Origin: Proteles cristata cristata
Taxonomy: Eukaryota; Chordata; Mammalia; Carnivora; Hyaenidae
DNA length: 64,000 bases
Direction of reading: 5' to 3'
NCBI GenBank assembly: GCA_017311185.1
Contig: JAESUZ010000352.1
Span: forward strand, 124,001 to 188,000
Shown: positions 43,987-54,419 of the stretch, piece after piece
Layout: every line of letters starts with the position of its first letter
How positions within the stretch are numbered: the stretch's first letter is position 1
Position numbers and translations under genes: made by a program
Notes under the pieces: generated by a model
Told to the model about the DNA's origin: nothing
The model's database searches: none
What the model saw: only the letters and a program-made list of their open reading frames with translations

Positions 43987-44205
43987 GGGGCGCCTAGGTG
44001 GCTCAGTTGGTTAAGCATCTGACTTTGGCTTAGGTTATGATCTCACAGTTTATGAGTTTGAGCCCCACATCAGGCTCTGTGCTGACAACTCAGAGCCTAG
44101 AGCTTGCTTTCAAATTCTCTTGTTACCCTCTCTCCCCCTCCCTCCTACTCTCTCTCTCTCTCTGTCTCTCTCTCAAAAATAAACATTAAAATTAATAATA
44201 AATAA
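43987..44205 (+). mobile_element. CanSINE, old, sense, in the tail of the L1
   Basis: Head GGGGCGCCTAGGTGGCTCAG. Inserted in the A-rich L1 tail. ATAAATCTGA / ATAAATCTTAGA flanks. Confidence 0.93.
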
Positions 44206-44615
44206 ATCTTAGAGTCAGACTTTTGCAGGGCTGTGCTCTTCCTCACATGCCTGTCCTGCCTATGACTGAGTTTATGACACCGGTCTATCAATTACATAGC
44301 TGTTCCTCCCCCTAGAATCACAGATTATTATTCTCCAGTTAGGGTGGATTCTTAAATAGGTGAACAACCGTATTTGGTACATTTGATATAACCTTAGTCT
44401 TTAACAGTTTGTAAGATATGCATGTTATATAAAAAACAAAAATGAATTTTATGGTTACAGAGGAAGGAAACTGTTTGATAGAGTAGTTCAAAATAATAAA
44501 AGTCCTAGCATTTTAACTTATTTCAAACTCAGTATAATTATAGTACCTGTTAAAAAGTCACAAAAAAAATACAGTTTAGGCTATATTACAGGAGATACGG
44601 CATCCAGATTGGAAA
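44206..44615. other. unassigned intronic sequence
   Basis: No repeat or exon recognised. Confidence 0.45.
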
Positions 44616-44740
44616 AGATGATAGACAGCTCCGATCTGTGCTAACCAAGCAGTTGTGTAGTTTTATTCATCTGTTTTGTGCCAGGGACTAAACCAGGTGC
44701 TAGGAACACAAAGCTCAAAGACATAGCCCACTCCAAACTA
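44616..44740 (+). repeat. L2-like fragment
   Basis: 'tgtgccagggactaaaccag' and 'gtgctaggaacacaaagctc' resemble the L2 3' end. Confidence 0.5.
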
Positions 44741-44869
44741 TGTAAATGGTAGCTAGAACAAGCACATACAGGTTTTGTGAAAAATCAGAAGGGCATCCAA
44801 GACCTAGACCACAGAGGCTGGGGACAGCTTTTAAGGAGGAGGTGATACCCAGACCAGAGGCTTGGGGGG

Positions 44870-45058
44870 TGGAGCTATTGCCCTCCTAGCTCTGGGACCT
44901 TGTATAAATTATATAACCTCACTGTATCTCAGTTTCTTCATGTATAAAGCAGAGTCTGTAATAATGCATTTTACACTGTTGTCCTAAGTGTTAATGAGAT
45001 GATGTATATAAATATGAGAAGCCTCTGGAACAGAGTCCAGCACACAATAATGACTTAG
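44870..45058 (+). repeat. MIR SINE, sense
   Basis: 'agctctgggaccttgtataa', 'cctcactgtatctcagtttc', 'gttaatgagatgatgtatat' follow the MIR consensus. Confidence 0.8.
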
Positions 45059-45430
45059 AAAATGGTATGGCATGCCATGTTGAAGTGCTGGGAGGTAGAG
45101 GTTATCCCAGCAGAGAGAGACTTCCAGCAGAAGGAACGGTGTGTGCTAAAGCTGGAGTGGTTGAGCTGGGGCCTTTCTGGAACTGCAAAATATTTAACCT
45201 GTTTAGAGTAGAGGGAGTAGCTGAAGATGAAGCTGGGAAGGGAGGCAGGGGAGAGATCTCCAGATAAGAGCTGTTGTGCCATGTTGAGGCATCTGAGAGG
45301 CATTGGACATGCTCTGGAATCTTTGAAGGCCTAAAGTAGGGGAGTATCCAGAACAGTTTCCCCGGTTGAAAGATGGGTTTGTTTACAGATGTGTGGAGGG
45401 GCTAGGAAAGCTATGCAAAACAGCATTTCC
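45059..45430. repeat. ancient unassigned repeat-like block
   Basis: 'cagcagagagagacttccag', 'ggagtagctgaagatgaagc' and 'gtgccatgttgaggcatctg' are phrases seen in old mammalian interspersed repeats. Open frames on both strands are fortuitous. Confidence 0.35.
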
Positions 45431-45625
45431 AGTTAGAGTGGTGGTGCTCAGCCCTGGCTGCCCGGTGGGGCCTTCTGAAAGACTTTCAACAGTCTGACCC
45501 CCAGGTTCATTCCCCGTCAGTTTTATCTGCACCTCTGGGGATGGGACTGAGGCATTGGTATTTTTTATTGAGTCCCAGATAATTCCATTGCACAGGCACC
45601 ATGGTGAATCACTGAGTTAGAGGGT
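45431..45625 (+). repeat. MER5A-like DNA transposon fragment
   Basis: 'ggtggtgctcagccctggct', 'cagtctgacccccaggttca', 'gggactgaggcattggtatt' follow MER5A order. Confidence 0.7.
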
Positions 45626-46378
45626 AACTGTATTTCGAATCAGATTTTATAATGTTTCAAATTAAACAAGTGCTAGCAGCATAAGGCAGCCAGAGTGAGA
45701 AGATAACAGGTAGGCAATGGTGATTAGTTGAATGAGGAGGGGGTTGATTATTTCTGGATTGGGTCACTGGGATGATAATGATCATATTATCAAGACTCGG
45801 TCATATATCAATACTGAGAACGTGAAGGATAAGCAGGCTTGGGTATTAGACCTTGCTGAGTGGGCATGAGAAAAATAAGGAATTTGACTTTTAAATGTGG
45901 GTATTGGGGGAAAATGATAGAGGATAAATGGGCAGAGAAAGAAATGGAAGGAGAGAAGCCAGAGGTGCCGTTGAAAACTCAGGAGACAAGAGTAGATAAT
46001 TGATGAGTGAGATCCCTGAAAAGACAGGACATGCAGAGACACTAAAGAAGTAATTTACTAATGAGAATTTCCACTCAGAGAGAAAGAAGTAAAAATATGT
46101 GAGGATGCACATAGGCTCACAGGTCCAGGAAGAGAAGCTATAATAGAGCCTGGTGACCTGGTTTCTTTAATTGTCATTTTTTCCCCCAGAGTTTCAATAT
46201 TGAACCTCTCACAGGTACTTTCTGGGGTATCTCCTTTGTTAGATTACTACAAAAAACATTGATAAACTGAAGTTTCTCAAGAGGAGTTAAATAATTGAGA
46301 CAGTTTATAAAATTACCAGTTAGCTTTTCATTTCATGGGTAGTCCTTGGCTGCCTTGATTTGAAACTTAAAGTGTTGG
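45626..46378. repeat. ancient unassigned repeat-like block and unique sequence
   Basis: Purine-rich 'gacaagagtagataattgat' and 'agagaagccagaggtgccgt' belong to the same style of ancient repeat as 27980 and 60000. After about 46140 nothing is recognised. Confidence 0.35.
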
Positions 46379-46379
46379 A

Positions 46380-46547
46380 GGGTGCCTGGGTAGCTCAGTC
46401 AGTTAAGCGTCTGACTTCGGCTCAGGTCATGATCTCACCATCTCTGAGTTCGAGCCCCGTGTTGGGCTCTGTGCTTATAGCTCAGATCCTGGGTCCTACT
46501 TTGGATTCTCTCTCCCTCTCTCTCTGTCCCCTCCCTTGCTCAGGTGT

Positions 46548-46583
<36 letters not shown>

Positions 46584-46617
46584 TCTCTCAAAAATATGTT
46601 AAAAAATTGTTTTTTAA
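46380..46617 (+). mobile_element. CanSINE, old, sense
   Basis: Head GGGTGCCTGGGTAGCTCAG, (CT)n at 46550-46577. TTAAAGTGTTGGA / TTAAAGTGTTGAA flanks. Confidence 0.94.
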
Positions 46618-47197
46618 TTTAAAGTGTTGAAATCACTTGAAAACACTGTACACATCCCATAGTTTCCAATATCACTAACTAGGTAGCATCATATTTTTTT
46701 TCTATAGTATGATAAAACCTAAAAAAAACTACCAAGTCATTTTGAAACCATTGTTAACTTTTAGTATGAGTATTTTCTATTATACTATAAATATAAATAA
46801 ATTCTAATAGATATTTTACTTCATATTCTACTTCATACTTTTTTTTATTCTCTGGTAGCAATAAAGACCTAACTGGATTTCTCAACTCTGATATAAACTG
46901 TGATTTGCATTATGTATTGCATTGTTCTTTCCTCTAAAAACCCACTAAAAGTCCAATAGCCGATTGTCAGACAGGCTGAACTATTTATTTCATAGTTTTC
47001 CTATTCAGCAGAACCAATTGTATTCACTACAAGAAAGCAGTCATTAGTATGGCTTTTTAGTAAACTTCTTATTTATAACTTAATTATTAAGATAATTATA
47101 AATTACTTAAGCAAAACTTGGATTAGCAGCATGAGTGTATAGATAGAAAGTGTCCTTGATACTGCAGACCTTAACCTCATATTTGGTATCATTTCAG
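46618..47197 (+). other. TFDP2: TFDP2 intron end
   Basis: About 580 bp of unique AT-rich sequence leading to the acceptor ttggtatcatttcag (47183-47197). Confidence 0.7.
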
Positions 47198-47301
47198 GTA
47201 ACATTTCATTTGTTGCGTTTCCAGTTTCCAGCACCAACTCACCAACAAAGATTTTACCAAAAACCTTAGGACCAATAAATGTGAATGTTGGACCCCAAAT
47301 G
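47198..47301 (+). CDS. TFDP2: TFDP2 coding exon (N-terminal region)
   Basis: TFDP2 encodes a DP protein that dimerises with E2F factors to bind promoters of cell-cycle genes in the nucleus. This 104-nt exon follows the acceptor ATTTCAG and ends before GTAAGA. Two bases complete a split codon, then 34 codons read NISFVAFPVSS, TKILPKTLGPINVNVGPQM. This matches the DP-2 N-terminal region upstream of the DNA-binding domain. TFDP1 has a related but different sequence (LLPKTFGQSNVN), so the paralogue call is firm. The exon's last codon is ATG (47299-47301), the known start of the shorter DP-2 form, whose protein begins with Met-Ile-Ile-Ser at the next exon. The exon therefore can be coding or mainly 5' UTR, depending on the start used. 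Confidence 0.95.
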
Positions 47302-47537
47302 GTAAGAAAATCATCAAATCTTAGAATTTGAAATTTTGCTTAGGCAAGACTAATGTAAAGAATAATCGTACTAAAGCTGCAGGTCAGAAATTCCCGTTTA
47401 TTGTTTTAACTCAGTCACTTTCTTAAAAAGTTTTGTTTTCATCTGAATATAACTCATTAGGTCTTGAGAAAAAGGCATTGTAACTCTACAGTATTTTCAT
47501 TGTATTTGAATCTATGATGTCTCGGTGTGTAATATCA

Positions 47538-47581
47538 AGGTTTTTTGTTTTTTGTTTTTTGTTTGTTTTTTGTTTTTTTTT
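47538..47581 (+). repeat. (GTTTTTT)n-like run
   Basis: Repeated G plus six to nine T. Likely length-variable. It lies 237 bp into the intron. Confidence 0.85.
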
Positions 47582-47683
47582 GCTCCCTATGTGAGGCTTC
47601 TCTTGTTTTTAATTGTTTGATTAAATTGGTTCATAATCTGTTGTTTTATGTTCTCTTTTTTCTTACAAAAAAAACTTTTATTG

Positions 47684-47909
47684 AGGCGCCTGGGTGGCTT
47701 AGTCGGTTAAGCAACCAACTTTCGCTTAGGTCATGATCTCGCGGTTCGTGGGTTCGAGCCCCGCATCGGGCTCTGTGCTGACTGCCAGCTCAGAGCCTGG
47801 AGCCTGTTTCAGAGTCTGTGACTCCCTCTCTCTCTGACCCTCCCCTGCTCACGCTGTCAGTCTCTCTCTCTCCTAGAAATAAATAAAAATAAAAAAATTT
47901 TAAAAAATA
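47684..47909 (+). mobile_element. CanSINE, young, sense
   Basis: Head GAGGCGCCTGGGTGGCTTAG, GACTGCCAGCTC, tail CCTAGAAATAAATAAAAATA. AACTTTTATTG flanks (47673-47683, 47910-47920). Confidence 0.96.
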
Positions 47910-49449
47910 ACTTTTATTGCCCCAAACTATATACTCTTATATAAATTGAATATGACCCGACAGTTAATCTATACTGAGAGCTACTAATCTTAAGCAGCAG
48001 AAGTAATGAATTTAAAAATGGAAAATATTTAACTGTTTCTCTGAAGATATTCCATTAATTATGCTAAAGCTTGAAGTATACAACACTTTTAGAAAGCCTT
48101 ATTTGTAAACAAAGTTGCACGCAATTACTCTAAAAACTACTTAATGTCTTGGTCTAACCCACCTTTAATGAAAGTATATAAACAGTTGAACAGTAAACCT
48201 TCAATGTCAGTTCTTGTGAGTTCTCATTTATAGAGCAATAAGGATAATACTATTGTGGACTCTGTTAAGTGGCAAATTATTTAGGCAAAAAATATATTTT
48301 AACATACTTAGTGGCTTTGGCAAATCTTTAAGATTTTAAGACATTCTAGAAATGACATTTTTCTTGATCACTTGAGAGCTGTTAATTATCTCCAAAATTC
48401 AAGCCAAAAGATCTTACACAATTTACTGTAACTATGTGAAGAATGTAATCTAGCTCCAAACCACATGGAGACTTAAGCTCAGGTAAGTGTCCCCATTTGA
48501 AGGTAGTTCAGGGTATATTTCAGACATTACTAAGCTTTTGCTTCTCACCAGCCACTGCAGTGGGTGCAAATGAGATAAGGCACCTAACCTTTAAGTCTGT
48601 ATTTTGAAACGCTTTTATATAAACACCAAAATTAAATAAGTATCCCCAAGCCCTTATAAGTTTCGCTCTTAGAGTACTCCTCTATTTTGAGAAACTGTTC
48701 CCTGTCAGTATTTTAGTGATGCTGCCATGGCTCAAATTTGAATTCCTCTTTGGGCAGCAGTTTTCCTTTCCATCCTTTCAATTTGAACTAATGTGTTACG
48801 GGAGTAGTTTAAAACTTTAGTTTTGACAATGATAGGTGGTCTTTTATACCACTTATCCCCATTCCTTCAAACCTCAGAATCAGCAAAACAAAGGTCAGAT
48901 GAAGGGAAGGAGATTTGGGGCTCTTTAAACCTCACCTTAATTTGTCTCCTTAATTCTGAGCTGCGTTTTACAGTTCTTAGTTCTTGGACAGAAATGGGTG
49001 CTTTCTTTTTGAGCTCTTCATGGTTGTAGCACCCCAGTTAGCTCCACTTCTCTCTTCTCTTGCTTATCTCTTCTGAATACTGTCCTCACACCCTCAGTCT
49101 CTCATCTCTGGTTAAAAAAGCATTTTCTTAAGTTGAAAAATTCTTGAATAAAACCTCACCCAGTTGCTTCTTACGGTTGTCTTTCTCTACTTTCCCTTTA
49201 AATTTCGCATGTCTCTTTGCAAACCAAATCTTAATGGTAGATAGAAATTTCAAAACACCTCAAGAAGAGAGTAGTTTTCTGTGTTAATAGACACCAGTTT
49301 AGCAATAACTGTATTAGTTTGGGATACTTTGCCTTTACTTAAAGGTATCTTGTTATATATATAAATACACACACACACACACATACATACAGTATATGTA
49401 TGATAATCTCATAGCTATATTTTGACATGATTAAAAAGTACATGTTTTT
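47910..49449. other. TFDP2: unassigned intronic sequence with a (CA)n
   Basis: About 1.5 kb of unique-looking sequence. (AT)n/(CA)n near 49356-49392. No additional exon found. The frame at 48823-49029 has no splice support. Confidence 0.5.
49369..49392 (+). repeat. (CA)n microsatellite
   Basis: About ten CA units next to TATATATAA and CATACATACA. A typical polymorphic marker type. Confidence 0.9.
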
Positions 49450-49628
49450 TGGGGAGCCTGGGTGGCTCAGTTGGTAGGCATCTGACTTCAGCTAATGTTA
49501 TGATCTCACAGTTCGTGGTTCGAGCTCAGAGCCTGGAGTCTGCTTCAGATTCTTTGCCTTTCTCCTCTCTCTGCCCCTTCCCTGCTTCCTCGCTCTCTCT
49601 CAAAAATAAATATTTAAAAAAAAATTTT
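49450..49628 (+). mobile_element. CanSINE, old, sense, with central deletion
   Basis: TTGGGGAGCCTGGGTGGCTCAG. Around 30 bp after the B box are missing (cgtggttcgagctcagagcc). AAGTACATGTTT / AAGTAAATGTTT flanks. Confidence 0.92.
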
Positions 49629-49779
49629 TAAGTAAATGTTTCTTACAGTGAAAACTAAAGTTTTGTGAAATAATGAAATCCTTTATTATAATCCTTTATA
49701 ATTATATAGATTCATTTCCCCTTCAGAATACAGGTACTCTCTTGGTATCTGTATTCTTTCTTTTGTATCTTTTCTTTCT

Positions 49780-49900
49780 TTTTTTTAAATTGAAGTATCA
49801 TTGGCACACAATATTACATTAATTTCAGGTGTACAACGTATGATTGGACAACTCCATGCTTTATGCTATTCCCCACCAGTGTGGCTACTGTACAAGGCTG
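49780..49900 (-). mobile_element. L1 3' end fragment, antisense
   Basis: 'aattgaagtatcattggcac' then 'acaatattacattaatttca' and 'ggtgtacaacgtatgattgg' are the antisense L1MA-type 3' end, same family as 42737-42780. Confidence 0.7.
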
Positions 49901-50705
49901 TTACAGTCTCTTTGCTCTTACTGTAGATGGCAGTAGTACATAAGATATACTGATTACAGGCAGAAAACCTTGAGAATGAGATTTAGTTACTATATGATTT
50001 TCATAGCCCAACTGTAATCCGTTGTCAAAAAACCCCACATAATTACCTTTAAATTAAGGATGTCTTTGGGCATGGGGAGAGGTGGGCACTTAAGTTTAAA
50101 ATAAGTGTTTATTTTCCCTATTAGATCAACAGAATATAGGAAGTAATTACTTCTAATTTCAACTTGGGATATCAAAATTAAGGTTCAGTTTTATAAAGCA
50201 TATCTGACCCATCCCCTTTATAATTTTCCAGGTTCAGTGGTTGATCAAGTTCTGTTGACTTTTCTTTGTGTTTCTTAATGTTCACTGTCATTGTCCTAAT
50301 TTAGGAACTCGTCGCATCTCACATGAACTTCTAAATTGTCATTTTAGTTCAAGTCCATCATCTCTCCAATTTGTTCATTCAGGAAATGTTTACTAGGATT
50401 TCCATTATTAAGGACATACCAGGCACTGTGCTAAGAGAAAGGAATGGAGTATTGCGAATCAGTCTCAGATCAGCAAAGAATATCAGCTGACAGTCTTGAC
50501 ATTGAGGAGGAAAAGAATAAATGAAAACATAGCAATTCATTTACAGAGCCCTTCTCAGTAATGATAACTAGTTTTTTTCTATGTCCTATTTCCCTTCATC
50601 CTCTCTTCATCTTTACTTTTCTATAAAGCCTTTAAATCAGGTAAACTGAGCCTCTAAGCTACTGATAACAAATATAGAAAAAAATATAGTAATAATATTG
50701 CACAA
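49901..50705. other. TFDP2: unassigned intronic sequence
   Basis: 50370-50460 (tttactaggatttccattat, accaggcactgtgctaagag) looks L2-like. The rest is not recognised. Confidence 0.45.
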
Positions 50706-51095
50706 GGGCCCCTGGGTGGCTCAGTCAGTTGAACATCTGACTCTCAATTTCAGCTCAGATCATGATCCTAGAGTTGTGCGATTGAGCCCTGAATCAGTTC
50801 CATGCTGAGCGTGGAGTCTGCTTAAGAGTCTCTGAGTGCCTGGGTCGTCTACTCAGTTAAATGTCCGACTTTGGCTCAGGTCATGATCTTGTGGTTAGTG
50901 AGTTCAGGCCCAACACCAGGCTTTGTGTGGACAGCTCAGAACCTGGAGCCTGCTTCAGATTCTGTGTCTTCTTCTTTCTCTCTGCCCCTCCCCTGCTTGT
51001 GCTCTGTCCCTCTGTGTCTCAAAATAAATAAACATTAAAAAAAAAAAAAAAAAAGATTCTCGCTTGTGCTCTCTCTGAAATAAAAAAAAAAATAA
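50706..51095 (+). mobile_element. CanSINE, old, sense, split by a second SINE
   Basis: Outer copy: head and centre 50706-50833, tail 51054-51092. Outer flanks TATTGCACA / ACGGTGCACA. It was in place before the inner copy landed. Confidence 0.88.
50834..51053 (+). mobile_element. CanSINE, old, sense, nested in another SINE
   Basis: Head GAGTGCCTGGGTCGTCTACTC and an A18 tail. AAGAGTCTCT / AAGATTCTCG flanks are the outer SINE's own sequence. Confidence 0.9.
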
Positions 51096-51393
51096 CGGTG
51101 CACATATTATGCAGTCTGTCTCAAGGGTAAGTTGGAATGCTTAGAATTGTTTTATGGAGACACCTATTCTAGAAATAGAGTAGACCGAAGACAAATCAAA
51201 TACTCAAATTTTCCTTCTTAAGCTTCACACTCAAGGTCAGCTTGATATAGAACATCTGAATGTGTGAGGCAGTGATTGGCGAGAATGATGTCCTTTATAT
51301 TGTAGAGTATTTCCTTACTGGACTTTATGCAGACCTTTCTGGCATACCAATGAACAAAGAAACTACTTTTTTTCATTGTAAGAGCTAGGTCTT

Positions 51394-51597
51394 GGGGCGC
51401 CTGGGTGGCTCAGTCGGTTGGGCATCTGACTTCAACTCAGGTCATGATCTCACGGCTTGTGAATTTAAGGCCCATGTCAAGCTCTGTGCTGACAGCTGAG
51501 AGCCTAGACCCTGCTTTGGATTCTATGTCACCCTTCTCTCTCTGCCCTCTCCCGTTCTCTCCCAAAATAAACAAACATTAAAACATTAAAAAAAAAA
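51394..51597 (+). mobile_element. CanSINE, old, sense
   Basis: Head GGGGCGCCTGGGTGGCTCAGT. Perfect 14-bp flanks AAGAGCTAGGTCTT (51380-51393, 51599 on). Confidence 0.96.
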
Positions 51598-51611
51598 AAG
51601 AGCTAGGTCTT

Positions 51612-51770
51612 CTGTCTCAGTTCATTAAGTATTTATTGTGCCTTTTCTATGAATATCTCCTAGCACTATACTAGGCTCTGCAAACATTCACTCTACCTTT
51701 AAAGATTTTACACTGAAATGGAGGTGCAGAGGTGGAGTGGAGTGTGCATAGGGGTAGGAGATACAAACAT
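51612..51770 (+). repeat. L2-like fragment
   Basis: 'attaagtatttattgtgcct', 'tagcactatactaggctctg' resemble the L2 3' end. Confidence 0.5.
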
Positions 51771-52061
51771 TGTCCAGTATTCATATTTTCTCATGAGGTA
51801 AGCTTCTGAATTCCTCATTTAATAATCCTTGGAATATAATAGAGAAACAGAATTCCCCAAATACCTATCAGTGCTTATTGTCTTTTGTTTTTATTTTGTT
51901 ATCTATAGAATTAACTTATTAAAATTATTTCCTAGGCATTTGTATATAGTAATATGTCCCTAGGCCCAAATTGGCAAAATGCTGTACACAAACAGAGGTA
52001 ACTAAGTTCTTAAATATTTAGTAACTGAATAAATGTTGACAAGACTTTATTTTTTATTTTA

Positions 52062-52282
52062 TTTATTTATTTTTTTAAATGTTTTATTTATTTCTAGGAG
52101 AGAGAGAGACAGCATGAGCAGGGGAGGGTCAGAGAGAGAGGGAATCACAGACTGAAACAGGCTCCAGGCTCTGAGCTGGCAGTCAGCACAGAGCCCGACG
52201 CGGGGCTCGAACCCACGAACTGCGAGATCATGACCTAAGCGAAAGTCGGACGCTTAACCGACTAAGCCACCCAGGCGCCCCC
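52062..52282 (-). mobile_element. CanSINE, young, antisense, in the tail of an older SINE
   Basis: Perfect 17-bp flanks CTTTATTTTTTATTTTA (52045-52061, 52284-52300). The target was the T-rich tail of the antisense SINE that follows. Confidence 0.96.
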
Positions 52283-52300
52283 TCTTTATTTTTTATTTTA

Positions 52301-52482
52301 ATAAAAATTTTTTTAATGTTTGTTTTTGAGAGAAAGAGAGAAAGAGCGCGTGCATGTGCAAGCAAATGAGCAGGAGAGGGGCAGAGAGAGACAGAGCCTG
52401 ATGTGGGGCTCCAGCCCACAAACTGTGAGGTCATGACCTGAGCCAGTAGGACACTAAACCAACTGAGCCATCCAGGCACCCC
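52301..52482 (-). mobile_element. CanSINE, old, antisense
   Basis: AAAATTTTTTTAATGTTTGTTT, GCGCGTGCATGTGC variant, end CATCCAGGCACCCC. Its own flanks ACAAGACTTTA lie at 52040 and 52484, outside the younger insertion. Confidence 0.92.
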
Positions 52483-52507
52483 AACAAGACTTTAAAAACC
52501 AAGTCTG

Positions 52508-52708
52508 CGGCCCCTGGGTGGCTCAGTAGGTTAAGCCCCAGACTCTCGATTTCTGCTCAGGTCATGATTTCATGGTCGGTGGGCCTGAGCCCCATGTCAG
52601 CTCTCTGCTAACAGCACAGAGCCTTCTTGGGATTCTCTCTCTCCCTCTAGCTTTGCCCCTCCACTGCTTGTGCACCTGCGTGCACTCTCTCTCAAAAATG
52701 AACAAACA
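52508..52708 (+). mobile_element. CanSINE, old, sense
   Basis: CGGCCCCTGGGTGGCTCAG. Perfect 17-bp flanks TTTAAAAACCAAGTCTG (52491-52507, 52709-52725). Opposite orientation to its left neighbour. Confidence 0.96.
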
Positions 52709-52725
52709 TTTAAAAACCAAGTCTG

Positions 52726-52915
52726 AACTGAACTTGAAATGCAAGTGAATCCTTCTCTTTGTTCTCTATAGAGCAAATTAGCAACGAACTTAATTGCTAG
52801 ACTTAGACCTGGCCTGCAGAAACAGGTGTCATTTGATCAGGGAGACAAAAATTAATTAGTATTTTGACCTACATAAGGCAGTAGAAGTAAAATTACTTCT
52901 TTTAAGATCTGTCAT
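52726..52915. other. TFDP2: unassigned intronic sequence
   Basis: Unique-looking, no exon. Confidence 0.45.
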
Positions 52916-52930
52916 TTAAAAATTATGTGT

Positions 52931-53092
52931 AGGCTTGTGGGTTCGAGCCCTGCGTTGGGCTCTGTGCTGGCAGCTAGCTCAGAGCCTGGAGCCTGTTTCG
53001 GATTCTGTGACTCCCTCTCTCTCTGACCCTCCCCTGCTCATGCTGTGTCTCTCTCTCAAAAATAAATAAAACAAAAAAAATTAAAAAAAAAA
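52931..53092 (+). mobile_element. CanSINE, middle subfamily, sense, 5' truncated
   Basis: Starts inside the B box (GGCTTGTGGGTTCGAGCCC). CAGCTAGCTC marks the middle tier. Left flank AAAAATTATGTGTAG, whose partner lies after the next SINE (53317 on). Confidence 0.92.
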
Positions 53093-53100
53093 TTTATGTG

Positions 53101-53316
53101 GGGGCGCCTGGGTGGCTTAGTCGGTTAAACGTCCGACTTTCGCTTGGGTCATGATCTCGCGGTTCGTGGGTTTGAGCCCCGCGTCGGGCTCTGTGCTGAC
53201 TGCCAGCTCAGAGCCTGGAGCCTGTTTCAGTCTGTGACTCCCTCTCTCTCTGACCCTCCCCTGCTCACGCTGTCTCTCTCTCTCCTAAAAATAAATAAAA
53301 CATTAAAAAAAAAAAA
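53101..53316 (+). mobile_element. CanSINE, young, sense
   Basis: Head GGGGCGCCTGGGTGGCTTAG. Inserted into the right target-site copy of the preceding SINE: AATTTATGTG before, AAATTATGTG after. Confidence 0.95.
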
Positions 53317-53319
53317 ATT

Positions 53320-53913
53320 ATGTGTAGCCCACATACATGCTTTTCTCTCTTAATTGGGACTTAAACAAAACCTTAGTATTATGGAAATTTTCAGAAGTAT
53401 ACAAAAACAGAATCTCTTCCCTTAGAAAATCCAAAGATCTGGGGTTGCCCAGGTAGGGGCAGTCCCATGCCTCTGGGTTGGAATGAACATTCTTCGACAG
53501 TTACCCACATGGGACCAATATTGTTGCATTAATACCCCCATTCACTAGAGTAAGCCCTTATTTTTTTGACAAAAATACTTTTAAAGACACTACTAAAATG
53601 CTAAGTTGCTTTTTGTATTAATTATTATAAACATTTTTGGAGAGAAACATTATCTATTTACCAGTGAAGTCTAAGAAACATTTTGGTAACATATATCAAA
53701 GAACATTTTTTAACTGTCTGTGTCCTTAGTTCCATTAATTACCTTTCTGGAGTCTCTCCTTAGGAAATAGAAATTAAGGCCAAGATCATTGTACAAAAAC
53801 GTTTGTCACAGTATTGTTTGTAATGTTGGATAATTGAATATCCATATATATCTAACAGTAGGGAACAATAAATCCACATGATGGAATGTTTTACATTAAA
53901 ATGTCTTTGAAGA
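53320..53913. other. TFDP2: unassigned intronic sequence
   Basis: 53745-53900 (gaaattaaggccaagatcat, gtttgtaatgttggataatt) may be old L1. No exon. Confidence 0.45.
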
Positions 53914-54134
53914 GGGGCATCTAAGTGGCTCAGTCAGTTGAGTGACGGGATTTTGGCTCAGGTCATGATCACAGGGTCGAGGGATTGAGCTCTGCCTTTA
54001 GGAGAGCTTTAGGATTCTTCTCACTCGCTCACTCGCCCCCTGTCCCTCCCTCTCTCTCCCTCCCTCCCGCTCTCCCTTTCCCTCACTGACACTCTCTCTC
54101 TTTCTCAAATAAAAAAAATAAGTAAATAAACAAA
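53914..54134 (+). mobile_element. CanSINE, old, sense
   Basis: GGGGCATCTAAGTGGCTCAG, long CCCTCCCTCTCTC tract. Flanks AAAATGTCTTTGAAGA / AAAACGTCTTCAAAGA. Confidence 0.92.
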
Positions 54135-54219
54135 ACGTCTTCAAAGAATATTGAATGACATGAGGAAATGCTCTTGAAAAAAGAAGATAAAACTAAATCT
54201 GTATAATAATCCAAATTGT

Positions 54220-54419
54220 GGGGTGCCTGGATGGCTCAGTGAGTTAAGCTTCCAACTTCAAGTCACGTCATGATCTCATGGTTCTTGAGTTCAAGCCCCA
54301 CATGAGGTTCTATGCTGACAGCACTTCAGATCCCCTTTCTTCCCTCTCTCTGCCCCTCCCCCACTCATGCTCTCTGTCTCTCAAAAATGAATAAATGTTA
54401 AAAATTAAAAATAATAATA
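54220..54419 (+). mobile_element. CanSINE, old, sense
   Basis: GGGGTGCCTGGATGGCTCAG, centre shortened, tail AAAATTAAAAATAATAATAA. CCAAATTG / GCTAAATTG flanks. Confidence 0.92.

Larger units (their letters stand above)
30876..47197 (+). other. TFDP2: TFDP2 intron between leader exon and first recognised coding exon
   Basis: If the leader exon is used, this 16.3-kb intron runs from GTAAGT (30876) to ATTTCAG (47191-47197). If not, it is part of a longer intron starting outside the window. It contains the SINE-free block to 35.85 kb, old L1 sequence and about nine CanSINEs. Confidence 0.6.

Noticed and set aside
45067..45267. 66-codon frame with a matching open frame on the other strand
   Set aside because: Lies in an old repeat-like block, no splice sites, no recognisable domain.
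31000..47000. The canonical upstream TFDP2 exon encoding the FIDQNLSPTK stretch
   Set aside because: No codons for this stretch were found on the + strand upstream of 47198 in this window. It probably lies further upstream.
48823..49029. 68-codon frame inside the 7.5-kb TFDP2 intron
   Set aside because: No acceptor or donor in frame, and insertion would not fit known DP proteins.
53144..53353. Frame beginning MGHDLAVRGFEPRVGLCADC, also at 7483-7680
   Set aside because: Sense-strand translation of the same SINE (its B-box region gives FEPRVGL). Not a gene family.
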